Source: Planosporangium flavigriseum
Lineage (GTDB): Bacteria > Actinomycetota > Actinomycetes > Mycobacteriales > Micromonosporaceae
Direction of reading: 5' to 3'
Assembly: GCF_011947225.1 (NCBI RefSeq)
Contig: NZ_JAATVW010000021.1
Location: forward strand, 1 to 64,000
DNA: 64,000 nt
A program made the translations under genes and the position numbers. Of this stretch, positions 7,807 through 15,427 are shown in pieces. A model generated the notes under the pieces. The model was not told the origin of the DNA, made no database searches, and saw only the letters and a list, made by a program, of their open reading frames with translations. Position 1 is the stretch's first letter; each line of letters starts with the position of its first letter.

Positions 7807-10107
7807 TTGGGCCGGATTGACGTGAAGCGATCATCGGGCAGGATCGTCAGGCTGGGCGCCATCACAGTGGGCGCGATAGTGCTGACAGCCGGCCTCATGG
7901 GCCCGGGTGTGGCGTCGGCCTCGCCAGCGGAGGGGCCTATCGTCGGCGCCAACGCCGTCGGCGCGGTCAAGGACAACTACATCGTGGTGTTCAAGCCGGG
8001 TGCGCCCGAGGCAAGCGCCGTCGACGCCTCGGCCAACAATCTGAGCCGCTCCTACGGCGGCACACTGCGCCACGCGTACAAGAGTTCGATCAAGGGCTTC
8101 TCGATTCGGCTGACCGAAACGGCCGCCAAGCGGTTGGCCGCCAACCCCGCGGTCGCGTACGTCGAGCAGGACCGAAAGGTCAAGCTCACCGGCTCCCAGA
8201 CCAGTCCGCCGTGGGGGCTCGACCGCATCGATCAGCCCAATCTGCCGCTCAATGGCGCCTACACGTACCCGAACGCCGCGGCCACCGTCCACGCGTACGT
8301 CCTGGACACCGGCATCAACGTCACCCACACCGACTTCGGCGGCCGGGCGACGTTCGGCTACAACGCGGTTGACACCAACAACACGGACTGCCACGGCCAC
8401 GGCACGCACGTCTCCGGCACCGTGGGCGGCACCACCTCCGGGGTCGCCAAGGCCGTCCTGCTCGTCGGCGTCAAGGTGCTCGACTGCGCCGGCGAGGGCA
8501 CCGTTGCGCAGATCGTCGCGGGTGTCGACTGGGTCACCAGCAACGCCGTCAAGCCCGCCGTGGCGAACATGAGCATCGGCGGCCCGGCCTCCAGCACGAT
8601 CGACACCGCCGTCAGGAACTCCATCACCTCGGGCATCACGTACGCCGTCGCCGCCGGCAACGACAACCTCGACGCCTGCACCCAGTCGCCGGCTCGCGTA
8701 GCCGAGGCGATCACCGTCGGCGCCACCGACAAAACCGACACCCGCGCCGGGTTCTCCAACTACGGGTCCTGCCTGAACATCTTCGCCCCGGGCGTGAGCA
8801 TCCGCTCCGCCTCCAACGCGGACAACGTGAGCTACGTGTCGATGAGCGGCACCTCGATGGCAAGCCCGCACGTGGCGGGCGCCGCTGCCGTGTACCTGGA
8901 GGCGCACCCGACCGCCAGCCCGGCGGAGGTGCGCAACTCCCTCCTCACGTACTCGCCCAACGCAGTGCTCAACGCCGGCGCCGGCTCGCCGACCAAGCTG
9001 CTCAACAGCACCGTCCAGGTCGGATCGGTGCCGAACAGCAGCACGCCCGGAGTGGGCGCCGCCCAGCTGTCGGGCGTGGAGTCGTCAAAGCTCAAGGCCG
9101 ACTTCAACGGCGACGGCACCGACGACGTCGCCATGTTCTACGACTACGGTAACGGCAACGTTTCGCTGTGGACGATGACCGCGCGCAACGGCGCCCTGGA
9201 CCCGCCGGTCCTGCGCTGGCAGGACCGGAACTGGGGCCGCGGCACGAAGTTCGTGACCGCCGGGGACTTCAACGGCGACGGCAAGGCCGACATCGCCCTG
9301 TTCTACCACTACGGCGGCAACTCGGTCGCCCTGTTCACCCTCACCGCCACCGGCAACGGCGACGGTGGCCTCTCCGCCCCGGTGCTCCGCTGGAACTCCG
9401 CCTACTGGGGACCCGGCACCAAGTTCCTGTCGGCCGGGGACTTCAACGGCGACGGCAAGACCGACATCGCCCTGTTCTACCACTACGGCGGCAACTCCGT
9501 CGCCCTGTTCACCCTCACCGCCACCACCAACGGCGACTTCGGCCCAGTGCAGGCCCGCTGGAGCTCCGCCTACTGGGGACCCGGCACCCAATTCCTGTCG
9601 GCCGGGGACTTCAACGGCGACGGCAAGACCGACATCGCCCTGTTCTACCACTACGGCGGCAACTCCGTCGCCCTGTTCACCCTCACCGCCACCACCAACG
9701 GCGACTTCGGCCCGCTGCAGTCCCGCTGGAGCTCCGCCTACTGGGGACCCGGCACCAAGTTCCTGTCGGCCGGGGACTTCAACGGCGACGGCAAGACCGA
9801 CGTCGGGTTGTTCTACCACTACGGCGGCAGCTCCGTCGCCCTGTTCACCCTCACCGCCACCACCAACGGCGACTTCGGCCCAATGCAGGCCCGCTGGAGC
9901 TCCGCCTACTGGGGACCCGGCACCCAATTCCTGCCGACCGGCGACTTCAACGGCGACGCCAAGACCGACATCGCCCTGTTCTACTACTACGGCGGCAACT
10001 CCGTCGCCCTGTTCACCCTCACCGCCACCACCAACGGCGACTTCGGCCCAATGCAGGCCCGCTGGAACTCCGCCTACTGGGGAACGGGCACCAGCGCGCT
10101 GCTGTGA
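7807..10107 (+). CDS. Secreted subtilisin-like serine protease (S8) with FG-GAP-type repeats
   Basis: A protein of about 766 residues exported by a Sec signal (hydrophobic core about 16-32, likely cleavage after ASA). An I9-type propeptide (NYIVVFKPG, to AYVEQDRKV) is followed by an S8 catalytic domain with Asp167 (VLDTG), His198 (HGHGTHVSG), the oxyanion Asn285 (AAGNDN) and Ser350 (SGTSMASPHVAG). The C-terminal third is six repeats of about 56 residues built on DFNGDGKTD, as in Ca-binding FG-GAP/VCBS propellers, here with YHYGGNSVALFTLTAT. The TTG start at 7807 has GAGG eight bases upstream; GTG at 7822 is the alternative. Probably an extracellular protease whose repeats bind substrate or surface. 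Confidence 0.9.
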   Translation: MGRIDVKRSSGRIVRLGAITVGAIVLTAGLMGPGVASASPAEGPIVGANAVGAVKDNYIVVFKPGAPEASAVDASANNLSRSYGGTLRHAYKSSIKGFSIRLTETAAKRLAANPAVAYVEQDRKVKLTGSQTSPPWGLDRIDQPNLPLNGAYTYPNAAATVHAYVLDTGINVTHTDFGGRATFGYNAVDTNNTDCHGHGTHVSGTVGGTTSGVAKAVLLVGVKVLDCAGEGTVAQIVAGVDWVTSNAVKPAVANMSIGGPASSTIDTAVRNSITSGITYAVAAGNDNLDACTQSPARVAEAITVGATDKTDTRAGFSNYGSCLNIFAPGVSIRSASNADNVSYVSMSGTSMASPHVAGAAAVYLEAHPTASPAEVRNSLLTYSPNAVLNAGAGSPTKLLNSTVQVGSVPNSSTPGVGAAQLSGVESSKLKADFNGDGTDDVAMFYDYGNGNVSLWTMTARNGALDPPVLRWQDRNWGRGTKFVTAGDFNGDGKADIALFYHYGGNSVALFTLTATGNGDGGLSAPVLRWNSAYWGPGTKFLSAGDFNGDGKTDIALFYHYGGNSVALFTLTATTNGDFGPVQARWSSAYWGPGTQFLSAGDFNGDGKTDIALFYHYGGNSVALFTLTATTNGDFGPLQSRWSSAYWGPGTKFLSAGDFNGDGKTDVGLFYHYGGSSVALFTLTATTNGDFGPMQARWSSAYWGPGTQFLPTGDFNGDAKTDIALFYYYGGNSVALFTLTATTNGDFGPMQARWNSAYWGTGTSALL
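9100..10107 (+). repeat. Six tandem FG-GAP coding repeats (165, 174, then 168 bp)
   Basis: GACTTCAACGGCGACGGC recurs at 9100, 9265, 9439, 9607, 9775 and 9943 (the last with GACGCC). The last four units are almost identical in nucleotide sequence, while the first two are diverged. This indicates recent amplification or gene conversion of the 168-bp unit. Confidence 0.9.
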
Positions 10108-10114
10108 CCACCGT

Positions 10115-10143
10115 GCGGTGGCGGCCTGCTGGGCCGCCACCGC
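10115..10143 (+). terminator. Hairpin terminator of the protease gene
   Basis: A perfect 12-bp stem (10115-10126 with 10132-10143) and a 5-base loop begin 8 bases after the stop. There is no T-run. Confidence 0.7.
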
Positions 10144-10208
10144 ATCGGGGCTCTCGCGGAACCCATCGACCGGCTTCCGGTACGTGTGGCGGTCGCCGCC
10201 ATGGGTCG

Positions 10209-10904
10209 TTAACCCAAGCCGGGGACCAGGCGCAGCGCGCCCGCTCGCCGGGCGGCCAGCCGTAGGGTACCGACGGTCGAGCGGACCACCTGCTCCTTTA
10301 CTCCCGCCGCCGAACGTCCGGTGAGGAGCGCGGCCGCGGCGTGCGCACCGGTGGGAAGAGCGGTCGCACACGCCATGCGCAGCAGGCCCGGCACAGGCGC
10401 GGTGGCAGCAGCGGCATCTCCGGCGGCGTACACCTCTGGATGGGAAACCGAGCGCAGCGCCTCGTCGACGCGTATCCGGCCGGCTGCGTCCACCGCGAGC
10501 CCGGCGCGTTCGGCCAGGTCGGTGACTGCGGTCATGGACGCGGCCCACACCACCACATCGGCGTCAACCTCATCGGCAGACCTGACGTGGCGGCCTTCCG
10601 CCACGCGGACGCCCATCGTGGCGAGCGTGGCGCGGACGTGCGTACGACCCCGTTCGGACAGTCCCGCCCCCAGGACGGTGCCGCTCAGCAGCCGTACCTG
10701 CCAGTCCGGGTAGGTCTCGGCGAGTTCGGCGGCCAGTTCGATACCGGTCAGCCCGCCGCCGACGACTGCCAGGGAGCCGGGTCCGTCGAACAGCCGCTTG
10801 CGCAGCTCGGTGGCGGCCTCGACAGGGTACGCGCGGTCACCGGCGCCCAGGACCCCGCCGCGGGTGTCGGTACGGCTGCCCAGGGCGTACACGAGCCGGT
10901 CGTG
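10209..10904 (-). pseudogene. Remnant of an FAD/NAD-dependent (NADH dehydrogenase-like) oxidoreductase
   Basis: The reading frame carries the middle of a pyridine-nucleotide-disulfide oxidoreductase: DRLVYALGS, the NAD-binding VVGGGLTGIELAAELAE, then YAAGDAA and RMACATALPTGAHAA. The N-terminal FAD-binding Rossmann fold is absent. The usual C-terminal domain after GAHAA is replaced by unrelated residues. Similarity stops at about 10904, where a mannosidase fragment on the opposite strand begins. An internal GTG at 10892 could start a 227-residue product, but without the FAD site it would not be a working oxidoreductase. I read it as a gene fragment left by a deletion. Confidence 0.75.
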
Positions 10905-10912
10905 GCACCACC

Positions 10913-11384
10913 ACGACCGCGCGGCTGACGCTGCTGCGCGCGCCGCGCAGCCCCGACCCGCGTACCGACCAGGGCCCGCACCGGTTCACGTACGCGCTGG
11001 TCGTCGGCGCCGGCATCGGTGCCGCCGTGGACGCCGGCTATGCTCTCAACCTTCCGCTTCGCGTGGTTCCCGGCGCTGCTGACCGTCGACCACCCGGCGG
11101 TACGGGTGGAGGCGGTCAAACTCGCCGACGACCGCTCCGGCGACGGGGTGGTCCGGCTGTACGAGTCGCACGGCGGGCGGGCGACGGCGACCGTCCGCGC
11201 CGGGTTCCCGATCGGCGGTTTGTCCGAAATAGACCTGCTCGAACGCGGGCTGAGCAAAGGGCAGCGCCGCGCCGGGCCGGACGTCGAACCCGACGGTGCC
11301 GTGCGGCTGTCGTTGCGCCCGTTCCAGGTGGCCACTCTCCGGTTGCGGGCCGCCAGCCTTAAATCAACCTCCGACCAGGCCTAA
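10913..11384 (+). pseudogene. Remnant of alpha-mannosidase (GH38) C-terminus, frameshifted
   Basis: One frame from about 10919 reads RLTLLRAPRSPDPRTDQG and HRFTYAL, the conserved late segment of bacterial GH38 alpha-mannosidases. Near 11070 the similarity moves to another frame: LLTVDHPAVRVEAVKLADD, VVRLYESHGG and the closing LSLRPFQVATLRL. The catalytic N-terminal two-thirds is missing, and a frameshift with a probable small internal loss separates the two parts. No start codon or ribosome site serves it. It abuts the oxidoreductase remnant head to head, so one deletion probably removed the 5' parts of both genes. Confidence 0.75.
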
Positions 11385-11490
11385 GGGCAGCTTAAACGAT
11401 CTTTCCGCACCGTCCGGCATCGATAGGGTTGGCAACGATCACCCGGGGGCTCGTTGCCGCCTCCGGCATGGCCGCTTGCGGGAGGCGCCG

Positions 11491-12090
11491 GTGAGTACCC
11501 CTGTCGACCCTGGCCTCGTGCGGCAGCGCGCCGACGCGCTGACCGCCAAGGAGGCACGGGCCGTCACCTTTCGGCAGTCCCAACTGGGGTGGCGTGGGTA
11601 CTCCGAAGACGAGGTCAACGAGTTCGTCCAGCGCGCCGCCACCGCGCTGGAGATAGCCGAGCGCGACCAGGCCGCCCTCCGCGTCGAGATCGAACGGCTG
11701 CGCAGCTTCTACCGCGATCACGGCACCGACGTCGATCGTACCGCCGGACAGCCCCGGCCTCGCCGGCTGCACAGCCCGTTGATTCGCGAGGTGGACCGCT
11801 ACGCCGACACGATCGTGACCCTCGCCGGCGCGTGCGCGGACAGTGTGGTGGAAGACGACCCCCGGACGAGCGAGCAGCACCTGTACCACGCTCGCGTCCG
11901 CGCCCGCCTGTTCGTCGAAGAACTGATCTCGGCACTCCTGACCAATCCCCGCTACCGGTCCCACGCCGAAGCCGAACTACTGCAACTGGCGCGCTGGCTG
12001 CACGGGTTCGGCGAAGCGCTCCTGGCACAGGTCGACGCCATGGTGCTGGCGGCTGATGGCAGGTCCCGACCGCCGGCTTCGTGGCGGTGA
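11491..12090 (+). CDS. DivIVA-domain protein
   Basis: A 199-residue protein with an N-terminal DivIVA-type segment: VTFRQSQLGWRGYSEDEVNEF, then a short coiled coil (RAATALEIAERDQAALRVEIERLRS split over residues 46-70). In actinomycetes such domains sit at curved membrane or polar growth zones. The C-terminal half (about residues 85-190) is helical and not recognised. GTG at 11491 was chosen for GGAGG six bases upstream. It is much shorter than Wag31/DivIVA itself, so it is probably an accessory cytoskeletal or polar protein rather than the main polarity determinant. It is a single gene with its own leader. Confidence 0.7.
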   Translation: MSTPVDPGLVRQRADALTAKEARAVTFRQSQLGWRGYSEDEVNEFVQRAATALEIAERDQAALRVEIERLRSFYRDHGTDVDRTAGQPRPRRLHSPLIREVDRYADTIVTLAGACADSVVEDDPRTSEQHLYHARVRARLFVEELISALLTNPRYRSHAEAELLQLARWLHGFGEALLAQVDAMVLAADGRSRPPASWR

Positions 12091-12264
12091 ACCTCCACCG
12101 ATCACCCTTCTTTTGCAGCCCGCTGTCGTTTTCGTATCGGGGCTTGGCAGGCGGCGCGAGCTGGGGAACAGTCATGCCTGTCGCTGCTTAGTCCACATCA
12201 CCGCCAAGTCCGCGTCACTGCTGAATTCGCCGCACGATTCGCCATCTGACGTGAGGAGCCTGAG

Positions 12265-13068
12265 TTGGAACTGCCGAACTGGGTGCCCGACGGCGTGGAC
12301 GTGACCGTCCCCAATGTCGCCCGGGCCTACGACTACTTCCTGGGCGGGTACCACAACTTCGCGGTCGACCGGGAGTTCGTCGCGAGAGTCGAGGCGGTCA
12401 TGCCCGGCTTCGGCCGGGCCGCGCACGCCAACCGGGCGTTTCTGGGCCGGTGCGTCCGCTGGCTGGTCGACGCAGGGGTACGACAGTTCCTCGATATCGG
12501 CTCGGGCATCCCGACCCTCGGCAACGTGCACGAGATCGCTCAGTCGTCCGCGCCGGACGCCCGGGTGGTCTACGTCGACATCGATCCGGTGGCGGTCGCG
12601 CACGGTCAAGCGATCCTGTCCAACAACCCACGCGCCCTGTCGATCGAGGCCGACCTCCGCCGCCCCGCCGAGATCCTCTACCACCCCCAGGTACTCGACC
12701 TGCTGGACTTCTCCCAACCGGTGGCGGTGCTCCTGATGGCCGTGCTGCATTTCGTACCCGACGACGACGACCCGGCCGGCATCGTCGCCCAACTCCGCGA
12801 CAGCCTGGTCTCCGGCAGCTACATCGCGATCTCCCACGTCACCGAGTCCACCCACAAACAGGAGATCGAGGAGATCCGGCGGCTCTACGACCACACCCCG
12901 ACACCCGGTCAGCCGCGCACGCCCAAGCAGGTGGAGGCGCTGCTCGACGGCCTGGAGATCGCCGAACCCGGCGTCGTGGAGGTCGAGCACTGGCACCCGT
13001 ACCCGGGCGAGACGGACGACTCCCCCGGCGCGGCGTTGATACTGGGAGCGGTGGGCCGCAAGCCCTAG
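12265..13068 (+). CDS. SAM-dependent methyltransferase (Methyltransf_19 type)
   Basis: A 267-residue protein of the actinomycete family with the N-terminal signature VPNVARAYDYFLGGYHNFAVDRE. The SAM-binding region reads FLDIGSGIPT, with the acidic end of beta-2 in VVYVDIDPVA and the motif-IV region AVLLMAVLHFVPD. The TTG start at 12265 has GAGGAG about six bases upstream. Many paralogues exist in actinomycetes and the substrate is unknown for nearly all. It overlaps the convergent DNA ligase gene by four bases. Confidence 0.88.
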   Translation: MELPNWVPDGVDVTVPNVARAYDYFLGGYHNFAVDREFVARVEAVMPGFGRAAHANRAFLGRCVRWLVDAGVRQFLDIGSGIPTLGNVHEIAQSSAPDARVVYVDIDPVAVAHGQAILSNNPRALSIEADLRRPAEILYHPQVLDLLDFSQPVAVLLMAVLHFVPDDDDPAGIVAQLRDSLVSGSYIAISHVTESTHKQEIEEIRRLYDHTPTPGQPRTPKQVEALLDGLEIAEPGVVEVEHWHPYPGETDDSPGAALILGAVGRKP

Positions 13069-14075
13069 CTCTCCCGTACGACCTCGTCCGGCGACTTGTC
13101 GTGTCGCAGGCCGCGCCAGCTCGGCTGGCGCAGCCTGCCGTCACGGGTCCACTCCCCGAACTCCACCTCTCCCACGAGCGTCGGCGCGACCCAGTGCGCG
13201 TCCTTCGCGTCGCGGGTGGGCAACGGATGGGCGAACGGCGGGGTCTCGCGCTCGAGCGGGCGCAGCATCCGGTACAGCTCGTCCAGCTCCTCGTGGGTAA
13301 AGCCGGTGCCCACCTGCCCGACGTACTCCAGCCCTTCGGGTGTGGGGATACCCAGCAGCAGCGCACCGATCGTGCCTTCCCGGCGGCCCTTACCCGGCGT
13401 CCAGCCGCCGATGACGACCTCCTGGGTCCGGGTGTGCTTGACCTTGATCCAGGCGCTGGAGCGTCTCCCCGGCTCGTAGCGGGAGTCGAGCCGCTTCGCG
13501 ACGATCCCTTCGAGATGCTGCTTCTGGGATTCCGCGAGGGCCTGTGCGCCCCCTCCCCTGGTGTACGGCGGGGTGTCCCAGTGCGGGCCGGCCAGTCGCA
13601 GGGATTCCAGCAGCTCGCGGCGTTGCGTGTACGGCAGGCCGATGGTGTCGTGCCCCTCGAGGTGCAGCAGATCGAACACCTTGTAAGTCACCGGGGTCCG
13701 CTTGCGCCGCTGCTCGATCTGCGCCGGATCCCGGACATGGATCCGCGGTTGCAACGCCATGAAGGAGACCCGCCCCGCCGGGTCACACGCGACGATCTCC
13801 CCGTCGAGTACGGCCGGGACGTCGCCGAGCGCCTGGCCGAGCGCCTGTAGCTCCGGGTAGGCGACCGTGACGTCCCGATCGTTGCGGGAAACCACGCGTA
13901 CCCGGCCGCCGGCGATGTAGATGATCGCCCGTAGGCCGTCCCATTTCATCTCGTAGCCGTACTCGTCGTCCTCGCCGGGTGGCGGCAACTCCCCCAGCGT
14001 GGCCAGCATCGGCCGGATCAACTCCGGCATCGGCTCCCGCGTCGAGGTCGGCTCGCGGCCGTGTTCGGCAACCAT
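13065..14075 (-). CDS. ATP-dependent DNA ligase (LigC/LigD ligase-domain type)
   Basis: A 336-residue stand-alone ligase. Motif I is EMKWDG with the adenylated Lys44, followed by R49, the VLDGEIV motif and the conserved late motifs EGIVAKRLDSRY and SAWIKVK. The OB-fold follows (VIGGWTPGKGRREG to LVGEVEFGEWT). Length and motifs match the ligase module of bacterial NHEJ LigD and the LigC proteins. No polymerase or nuclease domain and no Ku gene is present in the window. A back-up role in break or base-excision repair is likely. The start at 14075 has only a weak ribosome site; ATG 45 bases downstream is the alternative. Confidence 0.9.
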   Translation of the reverse strand: MVAEHGREPTSTREPMPELIRPMLATLGELPPPGEDDEYGYEMKWDGLRAIIYIAGGRVRVVSRNDRDVTVAYPELQALGQALGDVPAVLDGEIVACDPAGRVSFMALQPRIHVRDPAQIEQRRKRTPVTYKVFDLLHLEGHDTIGLPYTQRRELLESLRLAGPHWDTPPYTRGGGAQALAESQKQHLEGIVAKRLDSRYEPGRRSSAWIKVKHTRTQEVVIGGWTPGKGRREGTIGALLLGIPTPEGLEYVGQVGTGFTHEELDELYRMLRPLERETPPFAHPLPTRDAKDAHWVAPTLVGEVEFGEWTRDGRLRQPSWRGLRHDKSPDEVVRES

Positions 14076-14127
14076 GATTGCTGTCTACCCGTACCGGCGG
14101 CGCCTCAACGCGCACCTACCGACGCGC

Positions 14128-14161
14128 ACCTACCGACCAGGGCGCGGCCTGGTCGGTAGGT
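14128..14161 (-). terminator. Perfect 14-bp hairpin
   Basis: ACCTACCGACCAGG (14128-14141) pairs with 14148-14161 around a 6-base loop, 7 bases beyond the stop of the DUF4190-like gene. An adjacent 14-bp tandem duplication of the left arm (14108-14135) gives an alternative pairing partner. Confidence 0.75.
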
Positions 14162-14167
14162 AGGCGC

Positions 14168-14446
14168 TCAGCCGGAGACGTTCCACACGAACATCCCGCC
14201 CCGGATCTTGCTGGCCACCAGGACGGCGAAGACCACCAGATCGGCGATGCCCAGACCGATTCCGGCGAGCGCGGCGACGCGGCCTGGCCGCCCCGGTCGC
14301 GCCCGGCGCGCCGCCGCCACCCCGAGCACGATCGCTATCGGTCCGAACACGACATTGAACAGAAACAGCCCTACCGCGCCCGAGAGCAGGGCCGCGGCCG
14401 CGCGGTCGTCGAGCCGCGCGGCCGCGCGGGGTTTGACGGCGTTCAC
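14168..14446 (-). CDS. DUF4190-like small membrane protein
   Basis: A 92-residue protein with two transmembrane helices (about residues 18-45, including the FGPIAIVLGVAAARRA signature, and about 57-82). The loop and helix pattern is that of DUF4190-type actinobacterial membrane proteins, whose function is unknown. The ATG is preceded by GGGAGC. It lies next to another small two-helix protein encoded on the same strand 35 bases upstream, and the two may be co-transcribed. Confidence 0.75.
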   Translation of the reverse strand: MNAVKPRAAARLDDRAAAALLSGAVGLFLFNVVFGPIAIVLGVAAARRARPGRPGRVAALAGIGLGIADLVVFAVLVASKIRGGMFVWNVSG

Positions 14447-14481
14447 GTTGTGCTCCCTTCGCTACAAGCGGGTCCTTGATG

Positions 14482-14661
14482 TCAGTCGTCAGCGGCGTCG
14501 GCGGACCGCGCGGCGCTCCGGGCGCGCACGCGCCACATGACGGCGAGGATCACGCCACCGACGGCGAGCGCCGCCACGATCAGCGGCAGCGGATAACCAC
14601 TCAGCGCAGCCGTACCGACGATCAGAAGGGCGAGGAGGAGCGCACCCGAGAGGGCGACCAC
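14482..14661 (-). CDS. Small two-helix membrane protein (59 aa)
   Basis: GTG at 14661 is preceded by AAAGGGG at five bases and opens 59 codons ending in TGA at 14482. The product has two hydrophobic segments (VVALSGALLLALLIVG and LPLIVAALAVGGVILAVM) and a basic tail (WRVRARSAARSAD). Codon third positions are strongly GC, as in real genes of this genome. No family is recognised. It lies between a divergent TetR gene and the DUF4190-like gene, with which it probably forms an operon. Confidence 0.6.
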   Translation of the reverse strand: MVALSGALLLALLIVGTAALSGYPLPLIVAALAVGGVILAVMWRVRARSAARSADAADD

Positions 14662-14681
14662 GACTACCCCTTTCGGCGTAC

Positions 14682-14689
14682 AAACGTTT
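14682..14689. promoter_or_regulatory. AAACGTTT palindrome in divergent promoter region
   Basis: An 8-bp perfect palindrome lies midway between the small membrane-protein gene and the TetR gene and is a weak candidate for the TetR operator. A second TTTAC-containing stretch lies just upstream of the TetR ATG. Confidence 0.3.
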
Positions 14690-14744
14690 ACCGGACCCAG
14701 CCTGGCCTACTCGGCTCCGCGCGAACAGGTGTTTACTGAGTGAC

Positions 14745-15392
14745 ATGACCCATACCCTCGGCCCGCGGGCGGCGCAAAAGCTCCAAACACGACAGTCCTT
14801 GTTGGAGGCGGCGCTGCGGCTCACCGAGGAACACAGCCTGGGGAGCGTGAGCCTGCGCGAGGTCAGCCGGGCGGCAGGCATCGTGCCGGCCGGCTTCTAC
14901 CGGCATTTCCCGGACGTGGAGAGCCTCGGAGTGGCGCTGGTCGAACAGTCGCTGGGCGGCTTGCGCACCGCGCTGCGCGCCGTACGGTCGGATCGGACCG
15001 ACAGCGAGGAGATCGCCCGCCGCTCGGTCCAGGTGCTGGCCCGTGAGGTCCGCGCGCGGCGCGCGCACTTCCGCTTCATCGCCCGGGAGCGCTACGGCGG
15101 GATGAGTCGGGTACGGGAGGCGATCCGCGATCAGCTACGCCTGCTCGGCGACGAACTCGCCACCGACCTGCTCAGCGACGGCGCCACCGCCGCGACGGTC
15201 CTGAGACGCTGGGACGATGCGGACGTACGCGTACTCACCAGCATGATCGTCGATCACATGATCTCGACCGCCGCCGCGATCGTGGACGTTCCCGCTGGCC
15301 GGCCCGCAGTGGAGCGCCGAATCATCAACGCCGCCAGCAAGCAACTGCGGCTCATCATCGTCGGCGCGAGGCACTGGCTCGATCCGACCTGA
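14745..15392 (+). CDS. TetR family regulator (FabR-like)
   Basis: A 215-residue regulator whose helix-turn-helix reads SLREVSRAAGIVPAGFYRHFPDVESLG, the pattern seen in the FabR/DesT group that controls unsaturated fatty-acid synthesis. The C-terminal domain (about residues 75-210) is helical, with HFRFIARERYGG also typical of that group. It starts at ATG 14745 and is divergent from two small membrane-protein genes. Whether it senses acyl-CoA cannot be told from the sequence, and no desaturase gene is present in the window. Confidence 0.85.
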   Translation: MTHTLGPRAAQKLQTRQSLLEAALRLTEEHSLGSVSLREVSRAAGIVPAGFYRHFPDVESLGVALVEQSLGGLRTALRAVRSDRTDSEEIARRSVQVLAREVRARRAHFRFIARERYGGMSRVREAIRDQLRLLGDELATDLLSDGATAATVLRRWDDADVRVLTSMIVDHMISTAAAIVDVPAGRPAVERRIINAASKQLRLIIVGARHWLDPT

Positions 15393-15427
15393 ACCGGACG
15401 GATCAATCTGGGCCCGAACGCCGCCTA

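Noticed and set aside
9265-10100. CRISPR-like regularly spaced repeats
   Set aside because: Units are 168 bp, contiguous and in frame within a protein domain; there are no short repeats separated by unique spacers and no cas genes.
9085-10548. Long minus-strand frame with GGGGEGEQGDG repeats
   Set aside because: It is a mirror of the in-frame FG-GAP repeats of the protease, which has a full catalytic triad on the plus strand.
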